From Capra hircus (lineage: Eukaryota; Chordata; Mammalia; Artiodactyla; Bovidae): a stretch of 64,000 nt of DNA. The stretch spans positions 2,328,501 through 2,392,500 of the forward strand of contig NC_030811.1 of NCBI RefSeq assembly GCF_001704415.2, given 5' to 3'. Shown one piece after another: positions 35,236 to 46,279 of the stretch. Position numbers and translations under genes: made by a program. The notes under the pieces were generated by a model, which saw only the letters and a program-made list of their open reading frames with translations, was not told the DNA's origin and ran no database searches. Within the stretch, counting starts at the first letter, position 1; each line of letters starts with the position of its first letter.

Positions 35236-35393
35236 GGGCCCTGCCCCGCCCCCACCATGGGCCCTGCCCCGCCCCCACCAGACCTGCCCCACCCCCCACC
35301 ATAGACCTGCCCCGCCCCCACCTAGGGCCTGCCCCGCCCCCACCACACACCTGCCCCGCCCCCACCATGGGCCCTGCCCCGCCCCCACCAGAC
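35236..35393. repeat. GC-box minisatellite, about seven units
   Basis: The word tgccccgcccccacc or a close variant starts at 35242, 35265, 35285, 35308, 35330, 35352 and 35375, so the unit is 20-23 bp. Each unit carries an SP/KLF-type GC box (CCCCGCCCC). The minus strand is strongly G-rich and could form G-quadruplexes. Open frames across it are artefacts. Confidence 0.9.
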
Positions 35394-35749
35394 ATCCACA
35401 CCGCAGCTGCTCAGAAGCCGAAGCACATTTTCCAGAAGTCCTCAGAAGTGACCGGTGCTTGTTCTCTAAGAGAATTTCCTTTTTCACCACAGCCAGAGAC
35501 TCTAGAAGGCGAATCCAGGCAGTGAGCCGGGCGTCCACAGCCCCAGACTGCCTGAGGGCTCGGCGTCCCGAGGCCGGCCTCGGGGGAGAAGCCTGCTCGG
35601 GCTGTATGTGGGCATGTGTGTTGGCTGAGGGAAGCGCATGTTGCTCCTTGCCAGGGTTTGCATGGGCGTGCGTGTGTGTGTACACATGTGGGTGTGCACG
35701 CCTTGTTCTGAGGCCTTGTCAGGTTAACAGACTCACAGGTAAGTGGCTG
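35394..35749. other. Intergenic, no gene recognised
   Basis: Contains a GT-rich stretch near 35665-35695 (tgcgtgtgtgtgtacacatg). No gene recognised. Confidence 0.55.
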
Positions 35750-36030
35750 GAGATCTCACAGCTTACAGGCACCTCATGGCCCGTCTTTCCCAAGACCTAA
35801 TGGGAGACTGCCCTGGCACTAAATCAACCACGTGCCAACGTGAAACAAAAATCTGCGCTCAGGGATGTTTTAGAAATCTGCATGATTTATCTCAGCTCTC
35901 CTTAAAATACAGCCTACCCGAACTTGGCTGAGAGGCACGTGTGTGAGAAAGACAATTAAACAGTCTGTGACGCCGAGGGGAAACCTCGTCAGGAACTCCA
36001 ATAAACGCCCGGCTTTACAAGCCCAGCAGG
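35750..36030. promoter_or_regulatory. Candidate SHH enhancer island, ~24 kb upstream
   Basis: Unique AT-moderate sequence with CCTAATGGG at 35796, a CACGTG E-box at 35830-35835, ATGATTTATC at 35882, GACAATTAAAC at 35951 and CAATAAACG at 35999. It is not repeat-derived as far as I can tell. Composition and motif mix are enhancer-like. Confidence 0.35.
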
Positions 36031-37168
36031 GGCTCAGGCTCCAAAATCTACAAAGACGGAGGGTGGAGGTCTGGCCTCCCCGAGGTGAGGTCCCAGAGGC
36101 CTCCTCCGTCAGACGGCTGACCCTCCTCTGTCAGAAGGCTGACCCTCCTCGTCCAGGCGGGGCAGGAGCCTCCTCCCACTGAGGGCAGAGTCGTGGGCAT
36201 CGGCGGGTGGCCCATCTCTGGGAACAGCTGCGGATGAACTTTACCTGAGTTCAGGGAGAAGCAGCCTTCAGGTAAACAGCAGCACTTGCCAAGTGGAAAT
36301 CCCAGCCCTTGTGTATTTAGTGAGTGAAAATAAGACTTCCTCTTTGACAGCAGACGGGTGCAGTCACGGCAGCCGTCCTGCCGCTGCGGTGGCGTAAACT
36401 TGCAGAGCAGGCCCTAGGCTGCACCCCGCACCTGACGGGCTCCACCCTCCCGAGACTTCCGGGGCCCCGAAAGCCAGGAATTTTCCCCAGCGTCAGTGGT
36501 TCTGAGACTGCCAGAGCCCCAAGGAGCGTCGAAATTAAAGAGCCCGTTGAGCGTGTTCGCAGAGCTTCATCCAGAAGAGCTGCTGACTGCAGAGAGCTCT
36601 GAGTCACAGGGCTGCCTTCCCGCATCTCCGCTGTCATTCTAGAGTGAGGCGTCCACACTGTGCCTTCGAGCTTGGCTCCCAGTGTTCCGGGGAAATGAAC
36701 TCGTGTGTCTGACTCTAAATCCTCGGCCCCCTTCTTGGGGACACTGCGATTCAAGTCTTTCACCTGGGGGGTGGTCTGGCCTCCCTACCAAAGAGCGGGA
36801 TTTCCAGCTCTCTTCTAGAAAGACATAGCAGTTTCTTAAGACTATCAAGAAGCATTTGTCTTTCTGGGGCAATCACAAAAAAAAGGTTTTATTCATTGAA
36901 AATTTGACTTTCTCACTGTTTTGGTCTATAATCACAACTATAAGTGTCCATGTCCATAAAAAATAAGTCACTGAAAAACGTAATTCTTCTTGAAAATGTT
37001 CACAATACCTCTGTTTTATGTGTTCATGTGTTTTTTGCCATCTTAATGCACTTTCTGGAGGTGGGAGAGTGCCAAAATTTTAAGAAAGTGTCATGGGACA
37101 TCGAGGGCATTACACCCAGTAACTTGTATTTTTTTTCCTAATTCAGTCCATTGAACTTGAAGCCTCTA
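36031..37168. other. Intergenic, no gene recognised
   Basis: The first part is GC-rich, with a small local duplication of a ctgaccctcctc-type word near 36100-36145. 36880-37160 is AT-rich with an A run. No gene recognised. Confidence 0.55.
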
Positions 37169-37393
37169 TTACAGCTAAAAAGTGAAAGTGATAGTCATTC
37201 AGTCACGTCTGACTCTTTGCATGGACTGTAACCCGCCAGGCTCCTCTGCCCACAGGATTCTCCAGGCAAGAATACTGCCGTGGGTTGCCATTATCTTCTC
37301 CAGGGATCTTCCCAACCCAGAGATTGAACCCAGGTCTCCTGCATTGCAAGCGGATTCCTTACCGTCCCAGCCACCAGGGAAGTTCCTTACAGC
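37169..37393 (-). mobile_element. Bov-tA SINE, antisense, with short TSD
   Basis: Antisense Bov-tA from gtgatagtcattcagtcacg to agccaccagggaagttcc. Ttacagc flanks it at 37169 and 37387. Confidence 0.9.
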
Positions 37394-38274
37394 CAACACT
37401 TCAGCAAACAACCAAAGTTTCTCTAGCTTTCTCTCAGACCCTTCCATTCAGTTCACAGAACCAAGGTGCTTTCGCAGAAGTGTTGCTGAAGCTTCTCAGG
37501 CTACAGTTTTCCGTCTCACCTCCTAACAACTGGAAGCCCTTGACACTCTTTGAAAGAACATCCACTCCACCGTGGACAACACAGGATGAGTAGGGGCAAT
37601 GCTGGGTGTGCTCGTGTGTGCACGAAGACAGCCTCCAGCAGAAACAAACAAGCTGGTCACGGGACAATCAGAATGACGGCCAGATGGACCTCTTTTCTGG
37701 CCAGATCTCAACATTATCACTTCACATCCAGCCTCAAACCCAACTCAGTGCAGCCCCTCAGGATAGCAGAGGTGCATCTTCACCACTAAGAAACCCCGGA
37801 GAAGTGACTTTTCCAAGTCCTGGCCCGAGAGGAGCCAGAACAGATGCCTTCCTGGAGCAGAGAAGTTGGGCAAGGGAGGGGGTGTGGGGGCTGGTCCCCA
37901 TGCCCTGGTGATGGCTGTCTCCAGAGCCGGAGAAGCTCCGGGCTGTCATTCTTAATGAAAGGCAAGATCGAGGAAAGCCCTTATATGAATGATCAACAGA
38001 CATAGATTCTTGCAAAAACCTGGCTCTGTAGTTGGGTCTCTCTTGGTTAAAAGGGCCGTCGTCACAAACATGCAGTGGCTCAGAGCCCTTGGCCAGGTGA
38101 GGCCCAGGGAGGCAGTGTAAAGTGGGGAATGTGTCCTCTAGCATGATGGGTAGATTGCGCCCAGGTCACAGCCATCCTGGCTAAGAGCCCAAGGCATGTG
38201 AACAACTTCAATTGCTTTCCAGTGATGTCTGAATCCAGTGAGCTCTGAGAACACCGCTTAAATTCTTCAAGCAG
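37394..38274. other. Intergenic, no gene recognised
   Basis: Unique-looking mixed sequence. No gene recognised. Confidence 0.55.
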
Positions 38275-38355
38275 TTTACAAGTGTTTATTAAACACCTTT
38301 GCTTACCTAGAACAGTACTAGGAGCTGGGGTCAGGGGGATAGATGGGTGGGATTC
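38275..38355 (+). repeat. L2 3'-end remnant
   Basis: Tgtttattaaacacctttgc and acagtactaggagctggggt match the L2 3' end pattern. A CHR SINE inserted at its right side. Confidence 0.6.
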
Positions 38356-38598
38356 AGAAGACACAGGCAGGGACCTCCGTGGTGGTCCAGTGGTTAAGAC
38401 TCCCCACTTACAATGCAGGGGGCGCAGATTCGATCCCTGGTCAGGGAACTACGATCCCACAAGCTGCAGACTAACGAACTCTGCACACGATGGCTGGAGA
38501 GTCAGCACGCCGCGACGGAAGGTCCACATGCCACTGCTAAGACCTCATGCAACCAAATGCACAAATAAATGCTAAAAAAATACAAAGAAGACACAGGC
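38356..38598 (+). mobile_element. CHR-type SINE with perfect 13-bp TSD
   Basis: The tRNA-derived head (gtggtggtccagtggttaag, gattcgatccctggtcaggg), then the body and an A-rich tail with aataaatgctaaaaaaa. Agaagacacaggc is repeated exactly at 38356-38368 and 38586-38598, so the body is 38369-38585. Confidence 0.93.
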
Positions 38599-39474
38599 CG
38601 AGTAGGCAAGCTTATGACCCTCCAAGGCCAAGTTCCCAGGAGACCCCGCCCATTCCAGGAGCGCTGCATACCCAGCGGGGTGTGGTGTCTCCTCCCTGGA
38701 CAGGGTTCCACCTCACACAGGAATGGACAGCACCTTCCCGCCATGCCAGGGCGACAGGAAGCCGGCGGCCAGCATCCAGCCACCAGTGCCCAGAGCCCTT
38801 GCCGGCTCTCCAGACAGGAGCCCAGACTCTGACTGGACAACCGAGTCCAAGGACTTTGGCTTTCCGTGGGGGCAGCAGAGGCCCCTAGAGAAGCGGGGTG
38901 GTCCCTGCGTGCACCTCACTCTGTCAACAAGGTGGGCTACACCCGCAGATGCCAGGGCTGGGGACCTCAGAGACGTCTTGGCAGGTGCACCCCTGGCGTC
39001 TTCAGGATCAGGAACCGAGGCAGTGGGCCCTGGCCACCCGTGCCGAGCCCAGGGCCGAGCGGACTCTGCATTTCCTCACTGTAGGAGGTCACTTCTCTTA
39101 GGTCACTGTACCCACAGAATCACAGGAGATTCCAGCTAGGAGTGACTTCTGCACAGACGAGTTCATATGCAATTGATGACAGGATACATAAGAATTGTAA
39201 GGATTATAGGAAAGAACTCAGACGCCTTTGTGAGGCCAGAAGCTCAGACACTCACTGTCTTCAGAGGAGAATACACCTGCGGGTCAACTCTCATGAGGGT
39301 AACCCTGAGAGTGACCGCAGGCTTGGGCCGGAGCAGGGAGCCAGCCCCTCCTGGCCTCTGAGCAAGTCCTCGCCCCGGCCTCTGGCTCCTGACCAGGCTC
39401 CAATGGACCCTCTCTTGGCGCACGTCCACCCAGAGACCAGTCCACACGTGGCCATGTCAGCACCTCTGACACCA
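38599..39474. other. Intergenic, no gene recognised
   Basis: Unique-looking GC-rich sequence. No gene recognised. Confidence 0.55.
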
Positions 39475-39894
39475 GCCAAAAGCAAAAGCTCTCAACAAAG
39501 CCGGCATAGAGGGAACCTACTCAACATACGAAAGGCCACGTAAGACAAGCCCACAGCTAACCTCATGCTCAAAGGTGGAAAGCTCCTAGCTAAACTTCCA
39601 CGCTAACATCAGGAACAAGACAGGATGCCCACTCTCTCCATTCTTACACTCTTCAGCACTGGAAGTGCTAGCTAGAGCAACCGCACAAGGGAAAGAAATA
39701 AAGCCCTCCAAACGAGGAAAGAAGAAGGAAAAGTGTCTCTGTTTGCAGATGGCATGACACTAGACACGGAAAATCCTAAAGAGTCCACCAAAAAAAAAAA
39801 AAAAAAAAGAATGTGAGAATGATTAAATGAATTCAGTAAAGCTGAAGGATACAAAATTAATATGCAAAAATTAAGTATATTTCTAACAATGTAC
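39475..39894 (+). mobile_element. L1 ORF2 fragment, left half of a split L1
   Basis: L1 reverse-transcriptase-region text: gggaacctactcaacatacg, gacaggatgcccactctctc and gtttgcagatggcatgacac. It includes a 19-base A run at 39790. Stops and frameshifts abound. It continues at 41789 on the other side of a BovB insertion. Confidence 0.88.
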
Positions 39895-41788
39895 AACAAT
39901 GGCTGTCTGGGGAGGCCTTACAAATAGCTGAGAAGAAGAGAAGTGAAAGGCAAAGGAGAAAAGGAAAGATATTCGCATCTGAATGCAGAGTTCCAAAGAA
40001 CAGCAAGGAGAGATAAGAAAGCCTCCCTCAGTGATCAGTGCAAAGAAACAGAGGAAAACAACAGAATGGGAAAGACTAGAGATCTCTTCAAGAAAATTAG
40101 AGATACCAAGGGAACATTTCATACAAAGATGGACACAATAAAGGACAGAAACAGTATGGACCTAACAGAAGCAGAAGAGATTAAGAAGAGGTGCCAAGAA
40201 TACACAGAAGAACTGTACAAAAAAGATCTTCATGACCCAGATAAGCATGATGGTGTGAACACTCACCTAGAGCCAGACATCCTGGAGTGCAAAGCCAAGT
40301 GGGCCTTAGGAAGAATCACTATGAATAAAGCTAATGAAGCTGATGGGATTCCAGCTGAGCTATTTCAAATCCTAGAAGATGCTGTGAAAGTGCTGCACTC
40401 AATATGCCAACAAATCTGGAAAACTCAGCAGCGGCCACAGGACTGGAAAAGGTCAGTTTTCATTCCAATCCCAAAGAAAGGGAATGACAAAGAATGCTCA
40501 AACTACCACACAATTGCACTCATCTCACACACTAGTAAAGTAATGCTTAAAATTCTCCAAGCCAGGCTTCAACAGTACGTGAACTGGAAACTTCGATGTT
40601 CAAGCTGGATTCAGAAAAGGCAGAGGAACCAGAGATCAAATCGCCAACATCCACTGGATCATCGAAAAAGCAAGAGTTCCAGAAAAACATCTATTTCTGC
40701 TTAATCGACTATGCTAAAGCCCTTGACTGTGTGGATCACAACGAAACTGTGGGAAATTCTTCAAGAGATGGGAATACCAGACCACCTGACCTGCTTCCTG
40801 AGAAATCTGTATGCAGGTCAAGAAGCAACAGTTAGAACCACACATGGAACAATGGACTGGTTCCAAATTGGGAAAGGAGTACGTCAAGGCTGTGTATTGT
40901 CACCCTGCTTATTTAACTTATATGCAAAGTACATGATGCAAAATGCCAGGCTGAATGAAGCACAAGCTGGATTCAAGACTGCAGGGAGAAATATCAATAA
41001 CCTCAGATACACAGATGACACCATCTTTAAGGCAGAAAGTGAAGAGGACCTAAAGAGCCTCTTGATGAAAGGGAAAGAGGAGAGTGAAAAAGTTGGCTTA
41101 AAGCTCAACATTCAGAAAACTAATATCATGGCATCCGGTCCCATCAGTTCATGGGAAATAGATGGGGAAACAGTGAGAGACTTTATTTTCTTGGGCTCCA
41201 AAATCACTGCAGATGGTGACTGCAGCCATGAAATTAAAAGGCGCTTGCTCCATGGAAATAAAGTTATTACCAACCTAGATAGCATATTAAAAAGCAGAGA
41301 CATTACTTTGCCAACAAAGGTCCATCTAGTCAAGGCTATGGTTTTTCCAGTGGTCATGTATGGATGTGAGAGTTGGACTGTGAAGAAGGCTGAGCACTGA
41401 AGAACTGATGCTTTTGAACTGTGGTGTTGGAAAAGACTCTTGAGAGTCCCTTGGACTGCAAGGAGATCCAACCAGTCCATCCTGAAGGAGATCAGTCCTG
41501 AATATTCATTGGGAGGACTGATGCTGAAGCTGAAGCTCCAACACTTTGTCCACCTGATGCAAAGAACTGACTCATTGGAAAAGACCCTGATGCTGGGAAA
41601 GACTGAAGGCAAGAGGAGAAGGGGATGACAGAGGATGAGATGGTTGGATGGCATCACCAATTCAATGGACATGAGTTTGAGCGGGTTCTGGGAGCTGGTG
41701 ATGGACAGGGAGGCCTGGAGTGCTGCAGTCCATGGGATCGCAAAGAGTTGAACACGACTAAGTAACTGAACTGAACTGAACAATGTAC
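39885..41788 (+). mobile_element. BovB LINE, 1.9 kb, nested in L1 with 10-bp TSD
   Basis: The longest BovB here. It covers the linker and RT of ORF2 through the 3' end but is 5'-truncated, lacking the endonuclease. Aacaatgtac at 39885-39894 recurs at 41779-41788, so the body is 39895-41778. The RT frame is broken by frameshifts near 40590 and 40735. The catalytic box reads YTDD (41008-41019) where the copy at 26.1 kb has YADD. A TGA at 41398 replaces the CGA of the intact copy. It cannot encode a working RT. Confidence 0.95.
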
Positions 41789-43954
41789 TATCAGAAAGAG
41801 AAATTAAGAAAATAATCCTATTTACAGTTTCATAAAAAGAATAAAATATCTAGGAAGAAATTTAACCAAGGAGTGAAAGGCCTGTACATTGAAATCTGCA
41901 TGAGATTGATGAAAGAAACTGAAGATGGCACAAGTCAATGGAACAGTCTCCTGTGTTCATGGATTGGAGGAACTAATACTATTAAACTGTCTACACCGCC
42001 CAAAGCCATCCATAGATGCAATGCAGCCCCTATCAAAATTCTAACGGCATTTTTCACAAAAGTAGAAAAAACAATTCTAAAATTTGTAGGAAACCACAGA
42101 AGATCCCAAATAGCTAAAACAACACTGAAAATGAGCAAAGAGGCATCACATTTCCTGATTTCAAACTGTACTGCGAAGCTGTGGTTATCAAAACAGTATG
42201 ATACTGGCATAAAAATAGACACATAGACGAACAGAACATAATATACAGCCTAGAAATAAATCCCTGCACGCACAGTCAAGGAATATTCGACAAGGGCATG
42301 AAGAATATTCAATGGTCAAAGGATAGCCTCTTCAATAAGTGGATTCGGAAAACCTGGCCAGCCACATGTGAGAGAAAGAAACCACTATCTTACTCCACTC
42401 ACAAAAATCAACTCAAAATGGGTTAAAGACTTGACTATAAGATCCAAACCCATAAAACTCCTAGAAGTAAACATGAGGGCAAGCTCCCTGACGTGGTTCT
42501 TGGCAATGACTTTCTGGATTTGACCCCAAAATCAAAGGCAACAGAAGCAAAAATAAACAAGTGGGATTACATCAAAGTAAAAATCTGTGCAGCAAAGGAA
42601 ACCAACAACGAAACGAAAAAGCAAACCAATGAATAAGAAAAAAATTCGCAAATCATTATCTGAGGAGTTGATATCCAAAATATTTAAAGAACACGTACAA
42701 CTCAATATCAAATAATAATATGATTAAAAAATGGACAGAGGACCTGAATAGACATTTTTCCAAAGAAGACACCCAGGTGGTCAACAAGCACATGAGAAGA
42801 TGCTCAGCGTCGCTGATCACCAGGGAAACGCAAATCGAAACCACGGTGAGATATGAGCTCATGCCTGTCAGGATGGTTGTCATCACAAAGACAAGAGACC
42901 ACAAGCGCTGGAGAGGATGTGGAGGAAAGGGAGCCCTGGTACCCTGTTGGGGGGAATGGAAGTTGGTACAGCCTCCGTAGAAAACAGAATGGAGGTTCCT
43001 CAAAAAAAAAAAGACCTGCCATCTGGTCAAGCAATTCTATTTCTGGGTATTTATCTCAGGAAAAATCAGCATCGTAAAAAGATATCTGAATCCCCGTGTT
43101 TGTTGAAGCATTATTTGTAGTAGCAGAGACACGGAAAGGACCCAAGTGTCCACCGGCAGAGCAGTGGATAAAGAGAAGTGGCATACACCCACGCACGATA
43201 GTCTCATGTTACACTTAGCAGTCATGGGCTATTCAGCCATAAAAGGAAGGAAATCCTGCCATTTGCAACAGCTCAGATGGCGCTGGAGGGCATCTTGCTA
43301 AGGTAAATAAGCCAGATAGAGAAAGACCAACCCTGTATGACCTCTGATAAGCCTTCTCTAAACACACACACACACACTTCAAACTCATGAAGGCAGAGAG
43401 CAGGCTGGTGGTGACCAGAGGCAGGGACGGGGCAGGGGGAGGGGGTGCGCAGAAGGTGCAAAGTTGCGGCCAGAATAAATGAGCCCTGGGGACACCATCT
43501 ACAACGCAGTGGCTGCAGCGGACAACATGATTCTGCATATCTGGGGCAGGGGGAGAGGAAAGAAGGGATAAACAAACATGCCCTTTTCATACAAGGACAT
43601 ATACTTCCACTATTAATAAAAGGCATGACGCACGGACACAGGCTACAACACGGATAAACCTTGGAAATGTCACACTGTGCGAAAAAGCCAGTCACGGAAG
43701 GCCACGTGCCCTGTCGCCCTGAACGTCCAGCTCCGGGACCGCGATAGAGCAGAGCAGGTCGGCCTTGGGCCGGGCTGAGGGGACGGGCAATGAAGAGGCA
43801 GGAGAGCTGTAGCTAAAGGCTGCCTCTGAAGGTCTTGAAAATGTTCTAAACTGGTGGCGATGGCTACACACATCTGTGATTATTCTAGGAACCACTGGAT
43901 TGCACTTTAAACGGATGAATTGTAGGGTCTGTGAATTCCATCTCTACAAAGTCA
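41789..43954 (+). mobile_element. L1 ORF2 to 3' end, right half, plus older L1 tail
   Basis: Resumes L1 ORF2 directly (tatcagaaagagaaattaag). It runs through the C-terminal region and an L1 3' UTR to about 43610, then joins another L1-type 3' tail (gaaaatgttctaaactggtg, cactttaaacggatgaattg). All frames are broken. A short AC repeat lies at 43362-43376. Confidence 0.85.
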
Positions 43955-44158
43955 AAGTTAGTCACTCAGTAGTGTCCGACTCTTTGTGACCCCATGGCCT
44001 GTAGCCCTCCAGGCTCCTCTGTCCATGGAATTCTCCAGGCAGAGATACTGGAGCAGGTTGCCATTTCCTTCCCCAGGGGATCTTCCCAACCCAGGGATTG
44101 AACCCGGGTCTCCTGCACCGCAGGCAGATTCTTTACCATTTGAGCCACCAGGGAAGCT
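43955..44158 (-). mobile_element. Bov-tA SINE, antisense
   Basis: Complete antisense Bov-tA, close to consensus, from gttagtcactcagtagtgtc to gagccaccagggaagctt. It sits at the end of the L1 tail. Confidence 0.93.
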
Positions 44159-44235
44159 TAACAAAGCAGTTTTGAAAACAGCCTCCTGGACTAAGAAAAT
44201 CTCCAGTCAGCTCCTGCCATGGGCTTGAGGACAGC

Positions 44236-44249
44236 CCCCCCCCCCCCCC
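44236..44249. repeat. Poly-C run
   Basis: A homopolymer of about 14 C residues. Length is probably unstable in the population and in assembly. Confidence 0.9.
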
Positions 44250-44926
44250 ACCACCATCAGTCCTAGGGAACAAACACACTGTCCCAACCCCCAAGAGCAA
44301 AGCTCCTGCTTGGCTCAGGGTGCCACTGTCTCCAGAGTGGAGGTCAATCCCCCACCTGTCCCCACTGGCCCCTGAGGGCGGCAAAGTTCCCAAGGGTGGG
44401 GGCTCACCACTCAGCTGAGACGCAAGTGCCCACCCTCCCGGGGGGGCAGCCTTCCAGGAATCCAGGGCTAACTGTCATCCCAGTTAGCCTGCCCTTCACG
44501 TTGGACCAGAATGTCTCTGGAGAAGTGTTGCAGCATCTCTCCACTTTATTAACCTTCAAACTGAACAAAGTCCACCTGTTCCATGAGCTTGAGTTACTGC
44601 TTTCTGCAGAAGTTGAACCCTGCCCAGTGCTTCCGGCTGCCAGCTCCCCCAGGCACCCGGCCACTGGCTCCCGGAGCCCCTGAGCCTGGCCCAGGGCAGT
44701 CCATTTTCCTGTCTCTTCCCCCATTTCACTGCTATCTGGGCTCTAGTGATGCCGACCTGTAGGGAGCTCTCTTCTGTCTTGGATGTTTTATTTCTAAAAA
44801 TGCCAGATGCTCACAACCAGAAAACCAAGTTAGAAATTTTTTAAGAGCATGAAGACTGCAGATGAGGGTCTGGAAGGGATGGGTGTGGACCTAGTACATC
44901 TGTCTGGGCATCCAGAGTCCTTTTTA
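44250..44926. other. Intergenic, no gene recognised
   Basis: Unique-looking sequence, AT-richer after 44750. No gene recognised. Confidence 0.55.
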
Positions 44927-45027
44927 GTGTTCTTGCCTGGAGAATCCCCGAGACAGGGGAGCCTGGTGGGCTGCCGTCTATGGGGTCGCACAGAGTCGGA
45001 CACGACTGAAGCGACTTAGCAGCAGCC
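44927..45027 (+). mobile_element. BovA SINE body fragment
   Basis: Only the 3' body is present (gttcttgcctggagaatccc to cacgactgaagcgacttagc). The tRNA head is missing. Confidence 0.88.
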
Positions 45028-45399
45028 GTGTAAGATGGGTTCCGTCTAGGTGTGTGTTTGAAGGGTCCTCCCTACAGTTAGTGCATTTGTGAAAGGCCTT
45101 GCTGGGTTGTCTCCTGGTGTCCGTGGCCATGGGTTACGAGAGCTACAGGGAGGGGCCTGGAGGCCTTCTAATTCCTGGGAGGAAGAGTGAAGAGAGCTTT
45201 GACAGCCGTCCTGTATTCCTGACAGTGGGCGTCTGTGAGGTTTCAGGCTGCGGGGTGGGGCCCTGTGAGGTCTCTTGGAGGCTCAGGGGTTGCAAGGCCA
45301 GGGACCACGCCAGCGTGCAGAGCAACACCCTCCTCCATGCCTGGAAGGACACCCCCGCCACAGACAAACACCTGCCAACCCGGTGTGCCGTCTTTGAGG
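45028..45399. other. Intergenic, no gene recognised
   Basis: Unique-looking sequence. No gene recognised. Confidence 0.5.
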
Positions 45400-45640
45400 G
45401 CTGAGTTTGCTCCTCTGTAAAATGGGACTGTTAGTGTGTGTGTGTGTTCACGTCCAGCTCTCTGCAACCCCGCGGATGCTGCCTGCCAGGCTCCTCTGTC
45501 CATGGGATTCTCCAGGCAAGAACACAGAAGTGGGTTGCCAATCCCTTCTCCAGGGGGTCTTCCCGACTCAGGGATGGAAACCAGGTCTCCTGCATTGCAG
45601 GCGGATTCTTTACCATCTGAGCCCCCAGGGAAGACCCCGG
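45400..45640 (-). mobile_element. MIR remnant interrupted by an antisense Bov-tA
   Basis: Tttgctcctctgtaaaatgg at 45407-45426 is the MIR core on the + strand. It then meets a GT repeat (45434-45447) and an antisense Bov-tA from about 45449 to 45638 (ggctcctctgtccatgggat, ctgagcccccagggaagacc). Confidence 0.8.
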
Positions 45641-46279
45641 GACTGTCAGTGCCTCCCCCATAGGTTGCTGGGAAGGTTCCATCAGACGCAGGAGGAGCTC
45701 TGAGAAGCTGGGGGCCCGTGTCCTCTGGAGCAGGGGATGCCCTCGCCTCTGCACACAGGGCATTGCTACCTGGGTGCCGCTTTCGCCGAGACTCAGGGCA
45801 AAGCCGGCAGCCAAAGGGGCTCAGCGCAGTTTCCAGGGAATGCCTGGGGGCCTGGGCCAAGCCTCCTTTCCTCCCCCGCCCCTTCCTGCCTGGAACCCAA
45901 AAGGCACTTGAAAAAGAAGACGTTCAATCCAGCCCTGTTTAAACGGCGTCCTCCCCGCGGCTCCTGGCTCCCGGGGAGCCCCTGACCCTGTTTCCTGTGC
46001 ACGTGAGCCCACAGGAGGCCCCCCAACAGGGTCCCGGAGTAGCGGAGCCCCCGCCCCGGGGTCATGCAGCTCAGAAGCCCGCTCTCTGGAGCCCCCTGCT
46101 TTCTCAGGCCCTCCCCTCGGCCTCACTGCAGAGCTCCGTCTCACTCGTGGAATCCCCGGCCTTACGTGATGAACACGGGCCCCCTCAGTTCCCCCCACCG
46201 CCCAACCTGCTCTAGAAGCGCATTCACAGCGGCACAGGGGGAGCCTGCGGAGAACGCTGAACGACAGAACCATGGACAG
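45641..46279. other. Intergenic, no gene recognised
   Basis: GC-rich unique-looking sequence leading into the CpG-rich block. No gene recognised. Confidence 0.55.
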
